In this document: positions 54,030-60,209 of the stretch, piece by piece
Numbering within the stretch: the stretch's first letter is position 1
How the letters are laid out: each line of letters opens with the position of its first letter
Assembly: GCF_000720255.1 (NCBI RefSeq)
Contig: NZ_JOJE01000047.1
Coordinates: 1 to 60,209 of the forward strand
Direction of reading: 5' to 3'
Length of the DNA stretch: 60,209 nt
Source of the DNA: Streptomyces griseus subsp. griseus
GTDB taxonomy: Bacteria > Actinomycetota > Actinomycetes > Streptomycetales > Streptomycetaceae
Position numbers and translations under genes: made by a program
Notes under the pieces: model-generated
What the model was told of the DNA's origin: nothing
The model's database searches: none
Seen by the model: the letters and a program-made list of their open reading frames with translations, nothing else

Positions 54030-54984
54030 GTGAGCTCGCCCGGCTCACCGGGACGATGCAGCGATGCGTGCGATCGCGCCGAGCGGCTGCGCAAGGAACT
54101 CGCCGAGATCGATGCCGAGGTGGCCCGGCTGGAGGCCGCAGAGGTGATGATCGGGCAGTTCATCGAGGCCGAACGCGTGGGTGAGGCCGACGACCCGGCC
54201 ATGGCCACCGAGTTGGAGCGGGTCACGACCGCTCCGGGTGCGGGCGGGATGCTGCTGGTCCCGCACCGCGAGCTGGGCATGGCCGAGAGCGTACTGCCCG
54301 CCGACTGTCAGGCGATCATGAAGATCGTGTCCGCAGCTTCGGATCCAGTCCCGGCCAGGGACATCAGCGTCCAACTCGGCAAGGGCACCGCTCCTGGGCA
54401 GGTGGAGCCGGTGCGCGACAAGCTGAGGCGGCCCGCGCTCCGCGCCTGGACCGCGCCCTGAAGGCAATCACCCGGAAGGGTGGTGTCGTTGTGCTGCTCG
54501 ACGGCACCCTCGTGCGCACCCGCCGACGCACCGGGGACGAGCACCGGCCGAACTATTCGGGCAAACACAAAGCCCACGGCCTGTTGTTCCTCGTTTTGAC
54601 CGACGAGCGCGGCAACCTGATGTGGATCTCGGCGGCGAAGCCGCGACGCTCCAGCGAGATCACCACCGCCCGCCACAACAAGATCACCACTCGCCTGCGG
54701 GAAGCCGGCCTCGGCGCCCTGGCCGACCTCGGCTTCATCGGCCTGGACGACGACCCCGACGACCCAGTGATCATCACCGGCCGACGGGCTGCCTTCGGCC
54801 ATCCACTCACCGCCGCTCAGAAGCAGGCGAACCGGCTGATCAGCCGCGAGCGCGCGGCGAACGAGCACGGCTTCGCCGACCTGAAGAACTGGCAGATCCT
54901 CACCAAAGCCCCCATGAAAGCCCGCACGCCCTCACACTCCTGCGCGCCCTGCTCGTGCTGACGAACGCGGAAGTCAGCCGCTGA
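54030..54984 (+). mobile_element. Degenerate IS: helix-turn-helix accessory plus IS5-type DDE transposase, frameshifted
   Basis: First comes a 143-residue reading with a coiled-coil-like start (RAERLRKELAEIDAEVARLE) and a winged-helix part (VLPADCQAIMKIVSAASDPV), lacking its usual C-terminus. It runs into an IS5-type transposase core from about 54446: VVLLDGTLVRTRRRTGDEHR, PNYSGKHKAHGLLFLVLTDE, ADLGFIGLDDDPDD and FADLKNWQILTK. The 5' half of the transposase is missing. A frameshift near 54915 separates the last ALTLLRALLVLTNAEVSR. Inactive; no ends are visible. Confidence 0.75.
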
Positions 54985-55085
54985 CGGACGATCACCTGCC
55001 GACGATCACGTCCCTGACCGGCACGAGCAGCCCATCCACAACCCACGCCAGCCCCGCGACCTGCAACTTCAGGTTGAAAAACCCT

Positions 55086-55331
55086 CAGTGACGAATGCTC
55101 CCGCGTGACCTGATGCCCTGGGGCGCGGCGCACCGCTGGTTCACCAAGTGGCGCCGGAAGGACATCCGGGACCACATCCACGATGAACTAGGCCGCCGGC
55201 TCGGGATCGAGGTCGGACGCGACCCTGAGTCGTCGGCGTCGGCCGCCGTGATCGACGCCCAGTCGATCACGACCAGCGAGGGCGGCGAGGCGCGGACGCA
55301 GTTGGTCCACCATCGTGTCCCGGTTCGATAG
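55086..55331 (+). mobile_element. IS5-type transposase N-terminal fragment
   Basis: LPRDLMPWGAAHRWFTKWRR, then DIRDHIHDELGRR and AAVIDAQSITTSEGGE, match the N-terminal part of a different IS5-group transposase (LPRD-P-WgtvyryF--W...lHd-LR...AaIiDsQSvk). It lacks both the very N-terminus and the DDE core, so it is an inactive relic. It follows the previous IS remnant by about 100 bp. Confidence 0.7.
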
Positions 55332-55833
55332 CCGTGCTCGAGATGCTGCTTTGGCGCTGGTGCGTTGTGATGGTTCCGCTCCCGGGGCGGGGCCCGGGCC
55401 GCACTGGGCGCCATGGGCGTGAGCGTGCCGGTGTCATGTTCGCTCACCCTTGACGCCGCCGCTGTGCATAGCCGACTCCTCAGGGCTCTGGGCGAACTCG
55501 CTGGTCTGGGCGCTGACTTCGCCGGCTGACTGTTCTGATGGGTGTGCCGCAGCTCACCGCGTCCAGGCAGCGGGCCGGGAACACCGTGGGGCGGTTGACG
55601 GTTCATCTTTATGTGGCTGCGGAGGGGACAGTGTCCCCGGGCCTCACCAATAGCCCATGGGGACGATCGTCCGGCTGAAGCCCCATGGAGCCTTCCGCCG
55701 CGAGGCGACCGCCCTCCGCACGCCACCGTTCACGGCCCCGGCTGGTCTCCCCCGTCCAGCCGGGGCTTTGCCCGCCGACCGGCACGCATCCGTCGGCATC
55801 CCGGCGTCGGGGCTTTGCTCTGCAACCGCTTCT
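55332..55833. other. 500-bp spacer without a supported gene
   Basis: Apart from a strong hairpin at 55736-55765 I see no coding or structured element. Confidence 0.5.
55736..55765 (-). terminator. Hairpin downstream of the HNH-like lipoprotein gene
   Basis: CCCCGGCTGG and CCAGCCGGGG form a perfect 10-bp stem with a 10-nt loop, about 70 bp beyond the lipoprotein stop. CTTTG on the plus side would also suit plus-strand termination. Confidence 0.7.
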
Positions 55834-56502
55834 TCAGCCGAGGTGAAGGACGGTCAGGGCAGTGGTCCAGTCGGTGACGATGGCCTGCTGCGCGGCGGCG
55901 AGCGACACCTGTCCCTTGCAGACCGCGGTGTGCAGTTTCGTCTCCACCGGGTCCTTCTTGTTGTTCACCCCGGCGCCCTTCTTGTGGCCCGGGTCGGCCG
56001 GCTCCACCCATAGGTTGCGCGGGTCGTTGGGGTCGCCGCCGAGCTGGAGGCTGATCAGGTGGTCGTACTCTGCATCCGCCATGCTGCCGATGTAGCCGTA
56101 GGAGGCCGCGTTGAGCTTCTTCTCCTTGCCGGTCACGTACGCAGAGGGGCGTACGTCGGAGGTGTAGCCGCCCTTGCGGCAGATCGTCGACTTCAGGTTC
56201 GCCTGCGTCACCGCCGGGGAGATCGCGCCCGGCGTGCACGCCGGGTCCTCGAGGGGCTCGCCGTGCTCGTAGCGGTAGTGGCACGAGCCGACGGTCGGCT
56301 GCTGCCGCACCGTGTAGTGCTTTTGCGGCCCCTCCCCCACCGCGATCGGTCCCGACTCGTTCGGCACCGCCGTGTCCGACGCTCCCGCCGCCGGGCTCCG
56401 GCTTTCGGACGACGTCGACGTGCCGAGAGAGACGGATCTACAGCCTGCCAGCAGCAGGCAGGCGAGTATCACGGTGGAAGCGGCGCGGCTGGTGGAACGC
56501 AT
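55834..56502 (-). CDS. Secreted lipoprotein with HNH-like (His-Me finger type) domain
   Basis: A 222-residue exported lipoprotein: basic N-terminus, hydrophobic VILACLLLAGC with the lipobox cysteine at 21, then a Ser/Ala-rich linker to about residue 60. The C-terminal domain contains EYDHLISLQLGGDPNDPRNL followed by WVEP (near residue 147) and NNKKDPVETKLH. This DH..L.LgG...NLw pattern is that of HNH-like nuclease-fold proteins; four cysteines (SCHYRYEHG, DPACTPG, TICRKGG, AVCKGQ) could make disulfides outside the cell. A secreted nuclease or a non-catalytic relative are both possible. Confidence 0.8.
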   Translation of the reverse strand: MRSTSRAASTVILACLLLAGCRSVSLGTSTSSESRSPAAGASDTAVPNESGPIAVGEGPQKHYTVRQQPTVGSCHYRYEHGEPLEDPACTPGAISPAVTQANLKSTICRKGGYTSDVRPSAYVTGKEKKLNAASYGYIGSMADAEYDHLISLQLGGDPNDPRNLWVEPADPGHKKGAGVNNKKDPVETKLHTAVCKGQVSLAAAQQAIVTDWTTALTVLHLG

Positions 56503-56942
56503 GATGACCCCTCACGTCAGGCGACGGCTGAGCAGATGCTGCCCTACCGGACCGGTGCGACATCGAGCGGGGTGCCGAGTGAGCGCGGCACGCACCGCGC
56601 CCTGGTGGTGGTCTGTCCCAGGCGCACGCGACCGGGCTGCGGCAGGAGAGGGAAATCCGTGCGTGGATGCAAGCCGACGCCGCCGTCCGACGCCTGGGGA
56701 TCCCGACAGCGCACCGCCGCGATCCAAGCCGCCCAGCGGGAGAAGGCCTCGCAGGAGGCGTCCCGTGCCTCCCATGTCCGGCACGACTCGTTGAGATTCC
56801 AGTTCTCGCAGCTGAACCGCTACCACGGACGGGGCCTGCTGTAGCCGAACCCGTCGGATCCGCAACAAGGTCGAAGCGTGCCGGGGAGTTCGTCGTGAGC
56901 GACGTCACGGCCGAGTGCGACGGGCCGCTCCCGGCCGACGCC
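56503..56942. other. 440-bp spacer without a supported gene
   Basis: It should contain the lipoprotein promoter; short readings on both strands show no family signature. Confidence 0.45.
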
Positions 56943-57941
56943 TCAGTGCCGGAAGACCACGGTCGCCACAGGGACGGCCAGCAGCAGGCTGAGCCCGATG
57001 AGGGCGAAGCGGTCCAGCCACAGAACGGCGGCAAACTCGCGCAGGGTCGCGGAGAGCCAGTAGGTGGGGGAGGTCGGCGCGCCCACGACGCGGACGGTGA
57101 TGCCGACGCGGCGGGCCAGCAGCATTGTGCGGTAGACGTGGAAGCCGCTGGTGACCACCGCGGCACGGTGACCGGGGGCGGTGCGGCCCATGAGGGCTGC
57201 GCTGAAGCGGAGGTTCTGCCCGGTGTTGACGGAGCGGTCCTCCTGCACGATCCGGTCGGCAGCCACTCCGCGTCCGCGCAGATAGTCGGCCATGGCCTCC
57301 GCCTCGGAGCAGACCTCGTCGTCGCCCTGGCCGCCCGAGACGACGAACATCACGCGCCGCGCGCCCGGTGCCTCGGCGGCGTCGATCGCGAGGGCGCGCT
57401 CCAGCCTGCGGGTCAGCAGCGGGCCGGGCCGGTTGCCGTCGAGCCCGGCCCCCAGGACGACGACGTGGCTGGTCCCCGGGAGCGGGGCGCAGCGGCCCAG
57501 GACGAACACGTAGCCCGTGAAGGCGAGGAAGAGCACGCTCAGGTATCCCGCGGCCGCGTCCACCGCGACCACGAGGCCCCGGAACACCTCCCCACCGACC
57601 GCACGGTAGACCGCGTCGAGGGCGAGGACCGCCAGCAGCGCGCAGCCGACGGCACCGGTGGCCAGCAGGGCTGCCTGCGGTCCGTACCGCCGGACCAGGA
57701 GGATGCCGTCGGCCAGCAGCAGGAGACCCAGCGAAAGCGCCACGAGCAGGGCGGCGACAGCGATCACGTTGATGGTGGTGTCGTGGACTCCCGCGCGCCG
57801 GGCCGACACCCCGAGTCCGGCGGAGGTCACTGCGAGGGAGAACAAGACGGCGGTGGAGAACCGGTGCGGCGCCAACAAGGCGTTCACGACACCGCCCGCG
57901 GCAAACACCGCCGCGGCAAGATACTCCGGATACTCCGGCAT
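56943..57941 (-). CDS. YdcF-like (DUF218) integral membrane protein
   Basis: A 332-residue protein with about five N-terminal membrane helices (AAAVFAAGGVVNALLAP, VIAVAALLVALSLGLLLLAD, ALLATGAVGCALLAVLAL and others) up to residue 140. A DUF218/YdcF domain (150-305) follows: VVVLGAGLDGNRPGPLLTRR, VSGGQGDDEVCSEAEAM, EDRSVNTGQNLRFS and VTSGFHVYRTMLLARRVG. A last helix is ALIGLSLLLAVPVATVVF. Relatives (SanA/ElyC-like) affect envelope or vancomycin tolerance. The ATG at 57941 (MPEYPEYL) is favoured over upstream starts because those run through repetitive DNA without family similarity. Confidence 0.88.
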   Translation of the reverse strand: MPEYPEYLAAAVFAAGGVVNALLAPHRFSTAVLFSLAVTSAGLGVSARRAGVHDTTINVIAVAALLVALSLGLLLLADGILLVRRYGPQAALLATGAVGCALLAVLALDAVYRAVGGEVFRGLVVAVDAAAGYLSVLFLAFTGYVFVLGRCAPLPGTSHVVVLGAGLDGNRPGPLLTRRLERALAIDAAEAPGARRVMFVVSGGQGDDEVCSEAEAMADYLRGRGVAADRIVQEDRSVNTGQNLRFSAALMGRTAPGHRAAVVTSGFHVYRTMLLARRVGITVRVVGAPTSPTYWLSATLREFAAVLWLDRFALIGLSLLLAVPVATVVFRH

Positions 57942-57983
57942 GTTCCGCACCGCTCCCCTCTCCCACCGGCCGGGCCGCTGCCC

Positions 57984-58057
57984 GGACCCGTCCGTCTCTC
58001 GCGGCCGCCTGCGCACTCCCGGACCCGTCCGTATCTCGCGGCCACCTGCGCACTCCC
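57984..58057. repeat. Two tandem copies of a 37-bp unit
   Basis: Units 57984-58020 and 58021-58057 begin GGACCCGTCCGT and end CCTGCGCACTCCC, differing at two positions. They lie just upstream of the YdcF-like gene; a third partial start GGACC follows. Confidence 0.85.
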
Positions 58058-58139
58058 GGACCTGCGCCGCGCGGCGGGCCCGGTGCGGCCGGCCGCCGGA
58101 CAGTGCGGCCTTCCTACCGCAACCGCGGCACCCCGCGGC

Positions 58140-58300
58140 CAGGAGAAGCACTTCTCCGGCAGGTGAACCCACTGCGTGCCGGTCTGGAACTCATAGGCGG
58201 TTGATCACCTCACGATGGTCTCACCAGCGGCCACCCCGCTTCGACGTGCGGTCCGGGAGTAACGGCTCGATCCGCGCCCACTGCGCATGGGCCAACAGCA
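58140..58300 (-). mobile_element. Decayed transposase N-terminal fragment
   Basis: On the minus strand AHAQWARIEPLLPDRTSKRG, then GRW-stop-DHREVIN and, after a frameshift, EFQTGTQWVHLPEKC, recalls the start of an IS5-type transposase common in Streptomyces (W..IEPLLP.RT..RGGRWRDHREVIN...). The TGA replaces an expected Arg. No other part of the element remains. Confidence 0.65.
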
Positions 58301-58886
58301 AGTGCTTCGTCGCCTCGGGTGGTCTCGCCTGGTGGCGGGCATCTGACTGGGCATGGGGCTGGGGGAAGTGGAACGGCCCCGGGGTGAGTTATCGCAGTTC
58401 ATCAGCACGCCATCGCCACATCATCCCGAATCACGCAACACAGACACCGTCCGGTCTGCCACCGATCAAGCCCTCGAAACGGCCCACGAACCACCGACAT
58501 AGGTTCGGCACGCACACACCGCCCGCGAACTATGTTGCCCCACCACATGTGCCCCTGACCTGCACCTTCCTACGGTGTCCGGACACCCACCCGTCCCCAC
58601 CGCACACGAGGAAGTGGCGCACATGGCATCGGCAACAACCGCTCCCCCCACCCCCCGCCAACCTCAAACGCATCGTCGCCACCAGCCTCATCGGCACCAC
58701 CATCGAGTGATAGCCCGACGATGGTCATGTCCTCGGTGACGTCAGCGAAGCCGGTGGGCCGGACGTCGCGACCCGGACCAGGTGCGGCAGAACGCGGACG
58801 CACTGGCAACACTCGTCGTCGACACGTTTCTGCGCGGGATGGGACCCCACGGCTGAACCGCCCCGGCCGGCCGCCCCCGACTCATC
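58301..58886. other. Spacer without a supported gene
   Basis: About 590 bp of low coding signal between two transposase relics; nothing recognised. Confidence 0.45.
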
Positions 58887-59017
58887 TTGCCCTCGGACAC
58901 CGACCGTACGATCGTGGACAGTGCCCGGCACACGGCAGAAGGCCAGGTGCGCCATGCCTCGCACCTCTACGTGCTGGTCAGCGGCTGCGCCTGGCGGGCT
59001 CTGCCACCGTGCTTCGG
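58887..59017 (+). mobile_element. Transposase N-terminal scrap abutting RHS sequence
   Basis: SHLYVLVSGCAWRALPPCFG is typical of the N-terminal helix-turn-helix domain of IS5-type transposases (GCaWR-LPp-FG). It ends abruptly at 59017/59018, where RHS sequence starts in another frame, a clean insertion or deletion junction. Confidence 0.6.
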
Positions 59018-59862
59018 TATAACTACGACGAATACGGCAACCCGGAGGAGATGCCACCGCAGCCCGCTACGGCTGGCTCGGCGGCAAGCAGCGCTCCAGC
59101 GAAACGGCTACCGGCGCCACCCTCATGGGCGTCCGCCTCTACGACCCCACCACTGGGCGCTTCTTGTCCACCGACCCCATCCCCGGCGGCAACGCCAACG
59201 CCTACGAATACGTCAACGGCGACCCGCTGAACCGCTATGACCTCGACGGCAAGTAGGGTTTCCGCAAGTGGGCCAGGGGCTTCTGGAGAAGGAACAGCGG
59301 CGCTATCGTCGGCCTCGCGTTCGCAGCCGGCTGCTCAGCGCTCACAGCCGGCTGGGGGACCGTTGCCTGCTCCGTCGCCGGTGGTGCCATCGGCAACATG
59401 GTGTCGTACCGCTACTCCACGCCTCGACGGAAGCGGCACTGGGGCGGCTACTACGCCACCGCGTGGCGGGGGGCAGTCTGGGGAGGCCTCGGTCACGGGG
59501 CCGGCCGATACGGACACTACTTCGGTCGACCAGCCTCTCGCTGGAGCCGCTACGGGTTGGAGCACCGTCAGACGTGCCTACCGGCATGGATTCCGGCGTG
59601 GCTGGCACCTCTACAGCAGATGGAACCGGTGGTGATCGTGGGAGCTTCTCCTCGTCGTGACGCGGCGAACCGCTGGTCCGCACGCCACCCCATCCTGATG
59701 GGTTTGCTGGCCGGCACGGCCGTGACGCTCGCGTTCGTGGTCCTGCAAGGCGGGCTGAGCGCAGGCGAGATGCTGATCTCGTTCATCCCCTTCTCCACCC
59801 TTGCCGCGCTCACAGCGCTCACTGAGCGGCGCCGGAGGAGGAAGCACAACCTGCCGATCTGA
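59018..59862 (+). pseudogene. Orphan RHS-repeat core with its variable C-terminal tail
   Basis: The 5' end reads YNYDEYGNPEE, then after a frameshift, from about 59068, YGWLGGKQRSSETATGATLM and GVRLYDPTTGRFLSTDPIPG, NANAYEYVNGDPLNRYDLDG. This is the RHS-associated core found at the end of polymorphic toxin shells. An in-frame TAG (59254-59256, where Trp is expected) follows DGK. The frame then continues GFRKWARGFWRRNS, GAIVGLAFAAGCSALTAG and an open 154-residue part from an ATG at 59398 with a hydrophobic pair near its end (LMGLLAGTAVTLAFVVLQGG, MLISFIPFSTLAALTAL). The tail is the toxin position but I recognise no toxin fold. Shell truncated, so non-functional as an RHS toxin. Confidence 0.72.
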
Positions 59863-59876
59863 CAAACAGCGGAAGG

Positions 59877-59905
59877 ATGCGGGGGCGAGCTTCGGCCCCC
59901 CGCAT
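59877..59905 (+). terminator. Hairpin after the RHS tail
   Basis: ATGCGGGGG and CCCCCGCAT form a perfect 9-bp stem with an 11-nt loop, starting 15 bp after the tail's stop codon. Confidence 0.75.
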
Positions 59906-60067
59906 CGTCTGTTACACCGTGCCAAGGCCCTCGTCGACGGCATTCGCACCCCCATGACGTTGCGGTCAGCAACGGAGCGAGACCTCCGTGCCTGCGCCAT
60001 CTCATGCCTGAGCAGCAGAAACCGCACATGGGGTTCGGAAAGAGAACGACCTCTCAGCTTGTTCTTT

Positions 60068-60209
60068 ATGGTCTGACCTGGTCACGTTCGGCGATGCTCT
60101 CGGGTCGCTTGACCGTTTTACCCACGTCGTAGCGGTTGGCGGGTCGTCGGTTTTTCGAGCCGAGCGGCCGCCCCGGGCCCGGTCGTGTGGGTTTGGGTGC
60201 ACGGGCGGG
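60068..60209 (-). mobile_element. Transposase C-terminus (cut by window edge)
   Basis: On the minus strand the frame ends PGPGRPLGSKNRRPANRYDV, then GKTVKRPESIAERDQVRP and TAA at 60068-60070. The GRP.GSKNRRPA.RYDVGKTVKRP tail is a conserved C-terminus of large streptomycete transposases. The gene body lies beyond the window, so its integrity is unknown. Confidence 0.7.

Overview
The window reads as a Streptomyces-type actinomycete chromosome. It has very high G+C with strong third-position G+C bias, many four-base ATGA start/stop overlaps, GTG starts, IclR, PucR and Lrp regulators, paired CebR-type operators in front of a family 6 cellulase, rare TTA leucine codons in an accessory gene, and a class I terpene cyclase. 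No rRNA or tRNA gene was recognised.

Region 1 (1-15.4 kb) is a tightly coupled 13-gene catabolic operon on the minus strand. In transcription order it encodes a sarcosine/N-methyltryptophan-oxidase-like flavoprotein, an ASTE/AspA-family deacylase, a polyamine-type ABC importer (binding protein, ATPase, two permeases), a class III aminotransferase, a second deacylase, an aldehyde dehydrogenase, an aldo/keto reductase, a HAD dehalogenase-like hydrolase, a second flavin oxidoreductase and aspartate ammonia-lyase (cut by the window edge). Two tandem IclR regulators lie divergently. The enzyme order suggests import of an acylated or N-alkylated amine or amino acid, deacylation, oxidation or transamination, aldehyde oxidation, and exit through aspartate to fumarate; the substrate is unknown.

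Region 2 (15.4-23.3 kb) is a GABA-aminotransferase / FAD-FeS oxidoreductase / succinate-semialdehyde-dehydrogenase-like / cupin operon with a divergent PucR regulator. Region 3 (23.4-26.6 kb) is a plant-polysaccharide patch: a GH43-like remnant, an intact GH10 xylanase, a decayed GH62 arabinofuranosidase and a GH6 cellulase with CebR boxes. Region 4 (26.9-34.2 kb) holds an Lrp regulator, a homoserine dehydrogenase/aldehyde dehydrogenase pair, and a LysR-controlled DUF1537 kinase / PdxA2 / TIM-barrel operon. Region 5 (34.3-36.7 kb) is a second copy of the flavoprotein-deacylase pair. A 34-nt operator-like motif occurs at four promoters: two iclR genes (one shared with the 13-gene operon), the lrp gene, and the second flavoprotein-deacylase pair.

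Region 6 (37.2-45.9 kb) has a PAS-GAF-SpoIIE-HATPase phosphatase and, convergent to it, the most unusual locus of the window. It is a two-gene unit encoding a small membrane-anchored protein and a 1702-residue fusion of a trypsin-like protease, a STAND-type P-loop ATPase, a TPR-like helical array and a VirD4/TraG-type coupling ATPase, with two TTA codons. I regard it as the best candidate for an undescribed conflict or signalling system.

Region 7 (45.9-60.2 kb) is accessory DNA strewn with decayed transposase fragments of several types. It also carries an ABC-2 transporter next to a terpene cyclase, two alpha/beta hydrolases each broken by a one-base frameshift, a DoxX-like protein, a secreted HNH-like lipoprotein, a YdcF-like membrane protein and an orphan RHS C-terminus.
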